From: Medicago truncatula
Taxonomy: Eukaryota > Streptophyta > Magnoliopsida > Fabales > Fabaceae
NCBI RefSeq assembly: GCF_003473485.1
Contig: NC_053045.1
Coordinates: 63,489,994 to 63,553,993, forward strand
Length of the DNA stretch: 64,000 nt
Direction of reading: 5' to 3'
Position numbers and translations under genes: made by a program. This document shows, piece after piece, positions 22,786 to 34,131 of this stretch. Below the pieces are notes generated by a model. The model did no database searches. It was not told where the DNA came from and worked only from the letters and a program-made list of their open reading frames with translations. Position 1 is the stretch's first letter. Each line of letters begins with the position of its first letter.

Positions 22786-24072
22786 CTAAAAAAGTTTGCT
22801 GGCAAATTCATCTATAGAAATTCCTTCCATGCAACAGGCAGCAGATTTTGAAGCAAGTTGTCTTAGCTCAGAAACACTTCTTCCTAACATCAATGCCATT
22901 TTCATTTCAAATATCTCACCATTTTCTCTTTTTTCCAAATCTTTCTCCTCAAGTGTGCTTTCAATACTCTCTCCAAACATCTTAAAAAATCCACCACAGT
23001 TTCTATACATTTCAAACACCATACCAACTTGTCCACCATGCTCAAAACCATTGATTGCACAAGCCATTGATCCTGCCATCACAGGTACCATAGCTGACCA
23101 AAATCCGTCGTCGTTTCCTACAAATGCAGAACCTATTGCTGCAATTCCAGTGAGTAATGGACCTGCTATTGCCATACTCTTGTTAATCTTCAATGCTATA
23201 TTTCCAAGTCTCTCATAGTCTTCAATGTCTTTACTCTTTACAACTTCAATAACTTCCCTCATTTCCATTTCTAATTCTTCACTCCATCCATTTTTACTAT
23301 TTTTCCTCTTCTTGCTTTCTTCAGCATTTCCTTCTTTTCTTTTTGCAGGCCACCAAACAGAAGGTTCATATTTTGCAGGAAACTTTTCAAGCATAGCTCC
23401 TAACAGAGGAAGTGGATAAGCTTTGTCAAGTGCCAACACTTTCTCCAATGAAGATTCCACATCTTCCTCAGTAATAAGATTACCAAGATTGATTTTGGTT
23501 TGGATTTGAGTCCATAGTTGTTTGAACAATCTTGTAGCATTGCGCTGTTCCTCAGCGAGCTGCGAAGGCTGAATCTTGTTCATGATAAGCAACATACCAG
23601 TTGCTGCTGAAAACAGAAGAGTGGATGATAGTTTCAGAGCCAACAGTTGTGCACCATCAGCACCAGTTGCGGCTGCAATACAAGTTAATGTTGTAGCAGT
23701 GAGTGTAATCATGTTAATGTTGTTTAGAAGTAGGTTGTTCCAATTTTGACGCTGTTCGCCGATGTTTTTGTGCATTTCAATTCTGTCAGATACAGAATCT
23801 AAGATAGCATAGAGTTGCACGGTGTTGGAGTTATTGATTGAAGAATTGGATAAATCATGGTGTAAATTATGTGTCCTATTGATGACATTTTTTTCAAGCA
23901 ATAATGAAGGAACTGAGTCTTTGAAGGTTAACCCTTCAACCAGCTTTGCAGTGGGTATCCTATTCTTAGGAAGTAAAGAATTGGGTCTTGGGAAATGGAT
24001 TGAGGCATTCACATTACCTCTTTTTGAAGACAAGAAAGAAAAAGAAGAAGTTGAGGTGTGCATGGAAGCCAT
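22786..24072 (-). CDS. At4g22030-like protein (annotated as probable F-box), copy 2
   Basis: Single-exon, 428 aa, ATG at 24072. It is collinear with copy 1 and shares VQLYAILDSVSDRIEMHKN, RQNWNNLLLNNINMITLT, IQPSQLAEEQRNATRLFKQL, WWPAKRKEGN, GPLLTGIAAIGSAFVGN and FEHGGQ(V/I)GMVFEMYRNCGG. The main differences lie in the N-terminal ~75 residues and around the insert NDDGFWSAMVP in the second hydrophobic region. The N-terminus (MASMHTSTSSFSFLSSKRG) looks like a plastid transit peptide. The short distance, same strand and high similarity indicate a local duplication. Both frames are intact, so both copies are probably expressed. Biochemical role unknown. Confidence 0.85.
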   Translation of the reverse strand: MASMHTSTSSFSFLSSKRGNVNASIHFPRPNSLLPKNRIPTAKLVEGLTFKDSVPSLLLEKNVINRTHNLHHDLSNSSINNSNTVQLYAILDSVSDRIEMHKNIGEQRQNWNNLLLNNINMITLTATTLTCIAAATGADGAQLLALKLSSTLLFSAATGMLLIMNKIQPSQLAEEQRNATRLFKQLWTQIQTKINLGNLITEEDVESSLEKVLALDKAYPLPLLGAMLEKFPAKYEPSVWWPAKRKEGNAEESKKRKNSKNGWSEELEMEMREVIEVVKSKDIEDYERLGNIALKINKSMAIAGPLLTGIAAIGSAFVGNDDGFWSAMVPVMAGSMACAINGFEHGGQVGMVFEMYRNCGGFFKMFGESIESTLEEKDLEKRENGEIFEMKMALMLGRSVSELRQLASKSAACCMEGISIDEFASKLF

Positions 24073-24140
24073 GAAAATGAAATGATTGTACGTATGTTAA
24101 TTATGTTTTGATTTGTGTTTAGTGTTAGTGAGGAAAGGTT

Positions 24141-24150
24141 TATATATATA
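24141..24150 (-). promoter_or_regulatory. TATA-like element, At4g22030-like copy 2
   Basis: A TATATATATA stretch about 70 bp upstream of the ATG at 24072; the simple-repeat nature makes it less certain than a unique box. Confidence 0.5.
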
Positions 24151-24329
24151 CTATTGTGACAGGGAGGATGAGTGCAACTTGTAATGTTATAGTTTTATTC
24201 AATTTTTTAGTACAAAGAGTTATGGGAGGTATTAAACAAATAGGTTCTTAGATACCTATGGACCAAATGTAGGAATATTTGTATACACACAATAAAATAA
24301 CATGTTTTTAGTATTAAAAAATGAAGCTA

Positions 24330-24480
24330 ATGAGTTCATGTCATGTGAAATTAGAACAGCTTGCTAGGAAATTAATAGACAATAATTCAAGATGTTATAC
24401 GAAATTAAAACAATTTTCCCAGGTTATAAAACTTGTTCACAATTGCAAAGACAATTATTTTCTGTCTCAAATTAAAAAAA
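24330..24480 (-). pseudogene. 3'-end relic of a third At4g22030-like copy
   Basis: The stretch GAAATTAGAACAGCTTGCTAGGAAATTA (described in two halves: GAAATTAGAACAGC and TTGCTAGGAAATTA) corresponds to the sequence over the stop codon and last codons of copy 1 (CAATTAGAACAGC and TTGTTAGCAAATTC at 17349-17375). Similarity fades after about 60-70 bp. The orientation matches the two intact genes, which suggests a decayed tandem copy. Confidence 0.5.
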
Positions 24481-25389
24481 TGTTTTTGTTCCAGCTTAGA
24501 TGTCTAGTTAGTTGTCTGTTCCATCTGTTGGAAGAAGAAGAATCAGCTTAGTTGCCACAACATAAAACTTGAATCTGTGGAATTCAAATAGCATATATGC
24601 ACATATCCATCCACTTGCTCAAAATCAAAAGCGAAGGTATTGAATTGACTGCAACAGCCAGCCATTGACTTAGTCTTCATTAGAAGAATGATCATAATGT
24701 TTTTATTAAGCATATCAACTCTTCACATTTTCAAAAACCTTCCCTACAATTTATACAATGCAACACTAGACAGACAAGGCCATGATCATTGTCTCTTTAA
24801 TTTCTTTTTGTTTGCTAATTTATTTTAGTTGTGCATTTCAATTCTAGCTATCTGCTACTGCATTTTCATTGGCACAGTTGATAAAAACCATCATGTACGT
24901 ACATTCTGTTATTTTTGTTAAGCACTATTTATTAATTAAGGCTTAATTAGATAAAGGTGGTGGCTAGAAGAGATTTGATTTGAATAGTGTGGATTGGAAT
25001 TAAGACTTAGGTGAGAGTCAATTCATGATGGAACCATACCAAACCAAAATGGAAGTGAAGAAAATTTTGACAAATTCATAAAACAAGAATTGTCCTTCTT
25101 GTGTTTGGCTGACCCTTTCCAGCTATAATTAAGACTACTTATATGTAACTTTCAAGTTACAAATTCAACCCCCCAGGTTTTCCATTTTCAACATGAGACG
25201 CAGTAAAGTTAAAGCCACCAAAAATGCATTTTGTCAAAGTGTGATGTAGTTGTAGACCTTTGAGTGGATATTTCACAAGCATCAAGAGAGGATATTTCTT
25301 TATTTTAGATTTAGAGGGTATTTAAAAGGATTAGAGATATTGTAATTTGATAGAGTTTGAGATATATATAAAGAAAATATTGTTGGAAA

Positions 25390-25685
25390 ATATTTTATTC
25401 CCTCCGTTTCAAAGTGAAAATCTTTTAAGGTTTTTATGCAAATATTATGAAATGCAACGATTAAAAGAAACATAAATGTTATTTTATCAAATTATCTTTA
25501 TTAACTATCGATTGTTTTCCATTAAAGTTAAACTAATGTTTTAGAAGTAGTATGCATAATATTAATTGGAAGGTACAATTATAAAGAAAAAGTTAATACT
25601 ATGTTAAAAATTGAAAATGATATTCATTTTAAAAAGAATTAATTTTTTTAATGTAACACTCATTTTAAAACAGAAGATAATGTAA
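25390..25685. mobile_element. Degenerate Stowaway-like MITE
   Basis: Starts TTCCCTCCGTTTCAAAGTG, the typical Stowaway/mariner-type terminal motif. The far end, ATTTTAAAACAGAAGATAA, is a diverged reverse complement. No coding capacity. Confidence 0.5.
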
Positions 25686-26465
25686 TAAAGATGATCAAAA
25701 CTATAAATACAAGTATAAAAGCACTAATATAGAGATAATGTAGCCTGCAAAAGAAATCTTAATAGTTAGCCAATTGTGATTAATTTTGTAGTCTTTTATA
25801 ACTTCTTTTATAATAAAGATGTTAGTTTTATGTTATTCATCAAGTTTAGGTTGCTATATTTAAATCAAACTATTAGATAATTAACAATTTTATATACCGA
25901 CTTCATGTAAGTTATATACAGGACAAATATTTGCAACGAAATCTATCATTTTTTTTTTCCACCATGTTTCAACACAACTTGGTAGTTTTTATGGATGCAC
26001 TAAATGATTTGAGAATTTGAGCAGTCTATAGAAAACAACACAAATTAAAAAACCCCCACTATAGGTCATTTAGGCTTGTCAAAAAAAAAAAAAGGTCATT
26101 TAGGATGAGCAAAGACCAATATGAGACATTTTATTGAGAAATCAAAATAGAGGGATTAATGTGTCATTTTATTGATGCAACGCTTATTTGAGCAAAATTA
26201 GCTAACGACTGGTCTGAGCCATTTTAGTAGATAATATTAAATTAAAAAAAAAAAAACGTGTTAGGGACTAGCTTAACCTTATGATTTTTGTTTTTTTGAA
26301 AGAAAATTAGGAGCCAGAGTGGGCAAAATAGGGCCCAAGAAAGAAGAGGGTTGTTCATTTCTATCCATACCACACCACACCTCCTTTTCCAATACTGCAC
26401 TCACTAACTTAGATTATTTTTCTCACACAATGAATGAATATTCTTCTTCAACCTTTGTTCGTTAA

Positions 26466-26487
26466 CCCCCCCCCCCCCCCCCCCCCC
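26466..26487. repeat. Poly(C) run of 22
   Basis: An uninterrupted C homopolymer, unusual in this AT-rich window; its exact length may be a sequencing estimate. Confidence 0.9.
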
Positions 26488-27299
26488 ACAGTCCCATCAT
26501 CTTTTTTCTGATTATTAGTATTATCAGTAGTTGTTTGATGTAGCCTATTCAGTTTATGATTTATAAAACTTGTGTTGAAGGTTCCGTATGAAATGGTATC
26601 AATGTCGCATCACCTTTAACATAACTGTGAACATTTTTAATGGCCTAGACAATTTTTAGGAGTCATTTCAGAAGTCAGAACAAAGAAAAAAGCAGCAGCA
26701 TCAATCAACACTTCGTAACACTACGACTAGTTGTTGTACGAGGAAAACCAAAAATGGATATGACATTGTTGGTTTGCTGAATATCTGTTTTTGTTGTTGG
26801 AGTTCCCCCAGTTGTTTGTTAGTTTGTTTCTTAGGCCTTAAGAAATTTGATATTACTTTGGCCCTTGGTGTTTGTTAGTTTCTTTTCATTGTTGTGTATG
26901 ATCCTCCTTCTAAACATGGTGTAGCTCCTTTGATTAGGCCATGATTCCTAAATAGATTGTGCCTTGACCCAGTCCGAAATAGTATGTACTATAGCAAAGT
27001 GTAAATATTAGACGTCACATGAGCACTTTTATAGAAACTGTCGCCAATAACTAGTACTTTCGTAGATATGTCATGATAACAAAGCAACAAACGCAGGAAA
27101 TGCAAGCAGCTTGCTCATAGCACTCGGCGTTTTTGAGTTCAGTTTCAATTAATTTGGTCTGTCAAATAGAGGTAAAAATTTAGTGTCAATTTATGTTTGT
27201 TCTTAGTGCATAGATAAGTAGGCAACTTTTCCTTTTTCTGCTTCACAAGTTAAGATTCCACAAAGTACCTAGAAAGAGTGGTTAGGGGTGTTTATCTTG

Positions 27300-27735
27300 G
27301 GAGAATTTATTCTTGTTGCTTTTCAATGTTCCACATCCACTCTTGACCATTCCTTTGGGGCTTTACTTATTTTGAGACCAACGATTTTGTTGATACGTTT
27401 ACCATTTGTGCAATGGGTGGGCTGCAGTATCGGAACAATTCAATTGAAATCGGATGGCTCATGTGTCTATTTCACCAAAAAATATTCAAAATACGTACGT
27501 GGAAGTAGTCATGACTCGTGTGATCTTCACATAACTGTTTCAATTTTGTGAGGGAGTTAGCCGTGTAATTTCTCGATTTTCATTCAACTGTTCAAGTTTA
27601 CACTTCGCGTATCTCTTAGGCGCAATTGTACACATTGAGCTTTGAGATAATAGTAGCTAGACATGGATTTGGATTCTCTGAAGTTGCAATTCTAGCTTTT
27701 GTAGATCTCAATAGTTGGATGAAGGTTGGGCAATT
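27300..27735 (+). pseudogene. RNase H-like (RVT_3) domain relic
   Basis: The translation contains FVQWVGCSIGTIQLKSDGS, matching the start of the plant LINE-type RNase H-like domain (W-x-x-P-x-G-x-x-K-L-N-x-D-G). Downstream, in another frame, a stretch around 27630-27700 reads IIVARHGFGFSEVAIL, like the AELxAIxxGLxxAWxxGF helix of the same domain. Stops and frameshifts intervene. It is a decayed, isolated domain. Confidence 0.4.
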
Positions 27736-27739
27736 TGTT

Positions 27740-28240
27740 ACATTTTAAATTCGACTTTAAGAAGACAATTGACAGAATACAAGTTATCCCAAGGCATTAT
27801 TCCAACCTCCTCATTCTGATACCTATAAATTATTCTATTATTTTTCTTTTTTAGCAAACATTGTTTTTTTAGTTTGATATAGGTTAGAAAAGTTGCAAAT
27901 ACCATTAAAGTGTGTGTGTTTTCCTTGTTGGATTTTCCGCACCGAAACATAAGTGAGAAGTTTATATTGTCCAAACCAATTATACTCAACTCATGTGCTT
28001 ATACACTTTTGCTTGTCTTAGTTTGTTTGATACTAATATTTATAATTTTCCAATAGTCCTTTTTATCCAAATCATACATGCTTCATGAAGACAATTTGGA
28101 AAGAAGAGTAAAGGGTAAAGTATATTCAGACAAGTTGGTCTACTTTCATTTGCTTCCTTCCAATGGAAAGAAAGGAGTTAGGCCAGCTCGGCATCCATTT
28201 CATTATATAACTAACCAGTTTTTGGATTAGAGACATCATA
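27740..28240. other. Spacer and SLAH 3'UTR
   Basis: Non-coding; the part next to 28243 is presumably the 3'UTR of the anion channel gene. Confidence 0.5.
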
Positions 28241-28242
28241 AT

Positions 28243-28543
28243 TCATTTACTAGGAGCTTTTTTATGCAGCAGCTTCTCAACTTTGAGCACAGTGGTTAGC
28301 ATCAAAAAGACAAAAACCAGAACAGACACAATACATATCACCAGCATTAAAGCAGAGGCCATACTACTTTTCACCTCATGAGCATATTCAGCACAAGCTA
28401 AACCAAGGAATGTTAAAGGGAATGAGTAAATCCACCATGTAACGTTTAACCTTTTCATAGTTTTCTTGAACAGTGCTGGTCTGCAAGCCTGCATTATACA
28501 AGCCTTGATCATTAAAATGAAATGGATGATTAAAATAACCAAT

Positions 28544-28586
<43 letters not shown>

Positions 28587-29465
28587 GAATTTTGAACCTA
28601 CCTGAGATATAAAAAGGAACAAAGAGAGAAAGAACAGCATCTTCGATGAGATGAGAAAAGCACCTGAGATGGATTTCCAAGCAAGACTTGCCATGCTTGG
28701 TGCAGCAAAAAACAAAAAATAAGCTGGCCTTAGCACTACAGGAAACTGATTACTACTTGTTAGACGCTGATACAGCGTCACAAATAGAATCAAATAATGT
28801 ACCATTCCTAATGAATACATTGAAATTGCAATCTCGTTCCAACCAATTTCAGTCATAACTTGAGCAGCCACCAAGTTCCCTATAACAGAAACCAGGTTGA
28901 CAGGGTTTGCTACTACTGACAGAAACCTCTTTTCAGTAGTGAACCATTGTCCAAAAAGTTTTACATCAAGCAGAAATATTACAAAAGAAAATGCTAGACA
29001 AAGAAACTCATAGTAACAAGTTCTCGAAACAATCCAAGGCGGTGATGCTTGCAGCATGAGAAGATATGAAATCCAAGGAGTATACATGTAGTTAACTCCA
29101 ATATGATGTGCAAACTCATCATTCACTGCATTAAAGTGCAAGATGGACTTGAGCATATAAAGAAAAGACAAGGTGGCTGCAATGAGTACTGCAAGACACC
29201 AAAGTAATAGATAAGCAACAGAAGGCATGAAATTAAATCCATGCCAAAGAGTTTGTGATTCATTGTTATGTTCACTTAAACTCTTCCATAGCAAAGCTTG
29301 AGCACCAAAGGAAACACAAATGAAAAAGTAGCCTGCATGGATCTTAGTTAAGAATGGTTGTGACTGTGAATGTGATGGCTTGGTGATTGGTTTAGCATTA
29401 GTAGTATTGTTTGTGGTAGCACACACAATTATGTCAATTGTTGGCTTGACCGCAACCTCACCCAT
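28243..29465 (-). CDS. S-type anion channel, SLAC1 homologue (SLAH1/SLAH4-like)
   Basis: Coding exons on the minus strand are 29465-28602 and 28488-28243 (369 aa, stop TGA); the intron is 113 bp with GT..AG. SLAC1/SLAH channels are plasma-membrane anion channels built of ten helices in the TehA/Mae1 fold. Signatures are LTKIHAGYFFICVSFGAQAL (first helix), a VANPVNLVSVIGN region, the FFAAPSMASLAWKSI helix (the Phe is probably at the gate position of SLAC1, by recalled alignment) and CRPALFKKTMKRLNVTWW with YSFPLTFLG at the exon 2 start. The N-terminal tail is only about 35 residues, like SLAH1/SLAH4, and lacks the long kinase-target tail of SLAC1/SLAH3. That suggests constitutive or xylem-loading roles (family knowledge). 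Start context and TATA support this ATG. Confidence 0.93.
28548..28583. repeat. (AT)n microsatellite in SLAH intron
   Basis: About 35 bp of uninterrupted AT repeat fills a third of the 113-bp intron, close to the 5' splice site. Confidence 0.95.
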
Positions 29466-29551
29466 TCTATAGTTAAATATAGGAGTGATTCAAACTTGAT
29501 TTATATGGATTGGTGTTTGCTTCTCGTTTTGTCCCTATCCAATTGAGCATC

Positions 29552-29563
29552 TATATATATATA
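29552..29563 (-). promoter_or_regulatory. TATA-like element of the SLAH gene
   Basis: TATATATATA about 90 bp upstream of the ATG at 29465 on the minus strand. Confidence 0.55.
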
Positions 29564-29569
29564 GTGCAA

Positions 29570-31123
29570 ATTAAGTAGAGGATGATTTCACCAACATGGT
29601 GTTGCATAGATATATCATTTGAGTCATTTAACTATATATTTTGGGAGGAGTTTGATTTCTGACTCGTGTATGTTAAAAAAGATTAATCATCTAAATGGAT
29701 CTCAATTACTTTGAAAGAATATTAGTCTTTGCAATTGCGTATGAGAATTAGTCTTTACAATTAGATACGAGAATATTTTAATTTTTTTAAATAAAAAAAA
29801 TAAAAAAAAATGACTATGCAATCAAGAGACATTGATTTTGAATTTAAAATAAGAAAAGCATTCCTCAAAAGTAAAATATGAGCAAATTTACTTTAAATTT
29901 TTCTATGGTGCATCTTAAATTTAAATGATCAATGGTGCGTATAACCTTACAACTGTTAACTTTTTCCTTCTTCTTTGTGTGGATTTGTCGGGACATGTGG
30001 AAATTATAAAGTTTGGTTAGTAATTTAACAGAAAATTCCTTTGCATGCACTACCCACCGGAGCATTTTAAATACTAAGAGCTGTCATCATATGCTTCTTG
30101 TTCCCTTCCTCTACTTAGGATAAGAAACACAATGAAGAGTTACATCTCAAATTCATTTTTGAATGGCTGAACTAAATTGACGGGAATATGCTGTAGATAA
30201 TATTGAAACCAAAGTTATACTTCCAAACCAAATATAACATGTGTTTGATTATTTATAAATGTTTTATTTAGGTCCTAGTTGACAAAACTAGTAGTCCACA
30301 ATAATTTTAGTTATAAGGAAAAGTACACTTGCCTTTGTATAAGGAAATTAGTTGAGGCTCGAACCCGCTTGATACGTCGTCAATCAATGCTTGCTAGCTC
30401 AACTATTTTAACTTTCAATCCTTTGGGGTCAATTATCACTTTTAACATTTAAAAAATAATTTCGTTAGTGAAATAAAAACTTTAACTTCAAATACACATC
30501 ACTAAGTAAACTCTACAAAAAAAGCTATAAAATGGTGCTTTAAAAAAAAGCTATAAAATTGTATTAAAAAAAGGGTTAATAAGTTTTTAGTCCTTATAAA
30601 TATATCATATTTTATTTTAATATTTACAAAGTTTTCTTTAAATTTTATGTTATCAATTTTAGTTCTTATTTTTTTAATGAAAGTCAACATAGCAAGTTCA
30701 AAGTCCACTTAGAATAATATTGACAAAGTTTGTTTGTTTTGTTTTAAAACAAAATTTGTTTCATGTTATCTTTAAATTTAAACAAATTTTTTTTACCTAT
30801 GATAATAGTTCCATGAAGAATTAACATGAGTAGTACTTGTTAAAAATTTCAAGAGATATCCACAATATTTAGAAAATTGAAAATTGTTTGTTATAAGAGA
30901 AAGATAAAGCGTGCAAAAAAAAAAAGTGAGTAGTACCTAACAATTGTCTATTACATATTAAATTTATTAGACAGATAAAGTGTGTGCAAAAATATAGGAA
31001 ATTATTAGTGGATTAAAATGAGGGTATAATATGAAAAAAAATGTGCAAAAATACATTTCGCTATTTTTGTGTTAAAATTCTAAAACGACACTTAAAAATT
31101 CTAAAATGTGTTAAAATACATTT

Positions 31124-31189
<66 letters not shown>

Positions 31190-31540
31190 TAATCAATATT
31201 AGTCCTAAAAAAAAATATCAAAGTTACTTTGATTGTATGCTGCGTAAACACTCTGCTTAAATAAACTTAAGAAATTATGATTGTAAACTTGTCATATATA
31301 TAGATATTAGTGTACAGTTTGTTACAAAAAAAAAAAAAACAAGTTAAGTTTGTTTTTTTTATTTAGTTTCATTTTCTTACGTAACAAAAAAATAATAAAA
31401 ATCTTTCTTCGAAAAAAAAAAACTTAGTTACGTATGTTACTTTAGTAAAATAAGTATATAACAATTTTGTTACTCATGCACCGCCAAAGATAACTAACAT
31501 TATAATTAAAATATATGTTTTTTTCTTAAAAAAATAAAAA
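29570..31540. other. Gene-poor AT-rich region
   Basis: Holds a one-armed repeat remnant (about 30570-30720, with TTTTTAGTCCTTATAAAT) and a long (TA)n at 31126-31186. Short frames at 29865-30065 and 30502-30708 have no recognisable content. Confidence 0.5.
31126..31186. repeat. (TA)n microsatellite, about 60 bp
   Basis: Uninterrupted TA dinucleotide run. Confidence 0.95.
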
Positions 31541-31545
31541 TAAAA

Positions 31546-31826
31546 AATATATGTCTTGAAAAACTGGATCCAGAGAGAATCGAAGGAGGTTACATAAATT
31601 CATAAACAACTCATGAAAATTTTGGCTTATTAAAATATGGCATAAACAACTCATGAAAATATGATAAGCTAATTTAAAATATATGTCTTGAAAAAGTGGA
31701 TCCAGAGAGAATCAAAGGAGGTTACATAAATTCATAAGCTCCTTGTTAAACCGGATGGTAAGCTGAAAATTTTGGCTTATTAAAATATGGTATAAACAAC
31801 TCATGCAAATATGATAAGCTATTTTT
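31546..31826. repeat. Tandem duplication of about 135-150 bp
   Basis: The stretch with GGATCCAGAGAGAATC and GGAGGTTACATAAATTCATA occurs at about 31546-31604 and 31679-31736. The block AAAATTTTGGCTTATTAAAA with CATAAACAACTCATG occurs at 31616-31675 and 31765-31826. The second unit contains a small insertion. Confidence 0.85.
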
Positions 31827-31849
31827 ATTTATTTACCCAAACATCTTTA

Positions 31850-32415
31850 AAAAGGCTTATGAGAGTAGATAAACCCACATAAGCTCAAAATAAGTCAATT
31901 CAAACGGGGCCTATGTATTTTTTTTTAAGGAAATGCTTTATATTTTGCTATAACTAACCTACTGTACACCACACAAAAAATAACTAGCCTATTGTATGTT
32001 GTAAAATTTTATATATTCTAGCTCACATTTTGTTTCCACCTTCCTCTTATTTTTGGGATTCATCATAAAGCAGAGATCAAAATTGTCGATGAAATTTTTT
32101 TGAAAATTAAAAGTCGGAGAAATTTTTTATGGAGACTAAGACCAAAAGTTTAAATATTTATTGGAACAAAAACATATTTAATTATAAATTAAATATTAAA
32201 AAATAATAAAATACAAAAAAATGTGTGTGGATATATATATTTAAAAAAAAAAAAAAAAACAAGTCTGTCATTTTATACATATCAGTCAGATCAACAGCTA
32301 ATTTTACCAAACACATTATTTTTAATAAGCAAGATTTTCAGCTATAAGCTATCAACTATCAGTCATCAGCTAGTTTTTCAACTATCAATTAGTTTATAGC
32401 TTATTTTTACCAAAG
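31850..32415. mobile_element. MITE-like element with AGCTTAT/ATAAGCT subterminal repeats
   Basis: The right part is dense in AGCTATAAGCTATCA..AGTTTATAGCTTATTTTTACCAAAGATAGCC, and the left has GGCTTATGAG..CATAAGCTCAAAATAAG. The same motifs build the element at 44735-45350, so both belong to one family. The left boundary is uncertain. Confidence 0.5.
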
Positions 32416-32649
32416 ATAGCCTTAATAAACAACTCTACATGACTACAAGTACGCGTATTCCAAACCATGCAGGCACTTTTACGGACACTACAGGTACTTA
32501 TGTGTGAGCAATTTTATCATAATTTTTTTAAGGGTACTAAAGCAAGTTTATCATCATTACTATTGTTATTGTTATTAGCTTTATTTGTTATGTAAGGGGG
32601 TCATTTAAACCATAATCCCTTTATCTGGGTTTAAAAGCAATTATCAATT

Positions 32650-32774
32650 GTCCTTTGAGCATAGCTCAGTTGGTAGGACAATGCGTTATTATATACAGGG
32701 GTTGAGGTTCGAATTCCGAACATCCCACTTACAAATTTTATAAGATAAATTCTAGCCACTAGGCTAACTGAAAA
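32650..32774 (+). mobile_element. tRNA-derived SINE
   Basis: About 125 bp. It has a pol III A box-like AGCTCAGTTGGTAGGAC (about 32664), a B box-like GGTTCGAATTCC (about 32706) and the 3' motif CTAGCCACTAGGCTAACTG, followed by an A tail. The element is flanked by identical 17-bp direct repeats AAAAGCAATTATCAATT at 32633-32649 and 32775-32791, a true target-site duplication. It is not a functional tRNA gene because no cloverleaf closes. Confidence 0.88.
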
Positions 32775-32799
32775 AAAAGCAATTATCAATTTAAAAAGC

Positions 32800-34130
32800 A
32801 ATGTAACAACTAATAATATGTGAAGACTACTCTAGAGAGAGCACGCGGCAGAGTAGGGGATGATAAGCTGCCTCAGTTATATATTCTTCTCTAATATTGC
32901 TTGCAAAATAAATATTCAATTTAGCAAGAATACTATGAAATATATCTTCTTAATTAATGGGTGGTGATGTATAAATGGAGCACATTAGAACCTCTCATTT
33001 TAGTGATTGTGAGCTGCTTGAATGGTTTCTGACGTGTATTAATTCTCAAGTGGATAATTTATATACAATAAAATGTATAATTAGATGGATACCCAACAAT
33101 TAGTTGCAATAGCATAAGAGCAAAAGAAAAGCAGGGATATTCAAACAATCGCCACTATTGTATATCTTTTTCCATTTTAACATGCACTGGTAGAACAATG
33201 ATAAGATCTTATATGCTTTTCCTAACTTTTTTTTCAATAATCATATGCTTTTCCTAACTTAATAAGGAGATTTCTTTTTTTAACAAAGTTAATAAGGAGA
33301 TTTTAATTTGTCGTGGATTCCACTTAATTATATTAGTTTCCACTCATCAAATAAACAATCATTTGAGAAAATCTTATCCTTTCATTCCCCGAAGTGACGC
33401 TTAATAAAAAGTTGACCTTGCAAGATGAAACAAATTATAAATTTGGTGGAGAAGCTGTTTTTGGCGTATCAAAACATATATTGTTTTTATTTGATTCAAT
33501 CAGAAACAGAAATATTTGGTCTCTAAAATAAAATAAATTGCCTAAACTCTCACTTGTGTCTGTCTGACTCGAGGATTGACTTGACTGAACCATGCTGATG
33601 TAAAAGGCATGCATGGGAGAATACCGATAATAACCAATTAAACCTTACATTAATTCAATTAGAAAATTAAAAAATAAACTCATTAACTACTTTTTGTTAC
33701 CTAATAAAATTGAATTGAGCCATCTTGTTGTAAGCAGAGGTCAACTGAAAATGGTAGGGATGTTAGATGTATCAGGCATGTTCCAACACACAATTCTCAT
33801 TTCTTTACATCGAAGATATGTGATTCTCATCATTAAATTATTATTTTAAAAAAAAAATTATTGAACATTGTGCCTCTTAATTAATTTTCTGGTTTAATTT
33901 TGGTTCAATATCCGTTATTCTTTACATTTTTATCCTTTCAATATGATTTCGTTTGTCAACTTAAAGTGAAAACCAAAAATAAAATTGAATTGAGTCATCT
34001 TGGCACTAAATAAGCCAAGTTCATTGATCAATGATGAAAATTTACGTTGAAAGTATGTATTATTTATTTATTACTATCACTATTTTCATATATAATGCGT
34101 ACCTATTTAATTACTGTTTTTATATTATTT
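32800..34130. other. Non-coding spacer
   Basis: AT-rich. It contains short local duplications (ATATGCTTTTCCTAACTT twice near 33210-33260; AATAAGGAGATTT twice near 33262-33303). No gene or element recognised. Confidence 0.5.
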
Positions 34131-34131
34131 A

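Larger units (their letters stand above)
24590..27270. other. Gene-poor region upstream of the RNase H-like relic
   Basis: AT-rich sequence holding a degenerate Stowaway-like MITE (25390-25685), an 18-nt insertion between direct repeats (26063-26104) and a run of 22 C (26466-26487). No coding gene recognised. Confidence 0.5.

Noticed and set aside
22796-23218. 140-codon plus-strand frame
   Set aside because: Antisense shadow of At4g22030-like copy 2; its presence in both copies follows from the sense-strand conservation.
32660-32735. tRNA gene suggested by AGCTCAGTTGGTAG and GGTTCGAATTCC
   Set aside because: No complete cloverleaf or acceptor pairing, an A tail follows and a 17-bp TSD flanks it; it is a SINE.
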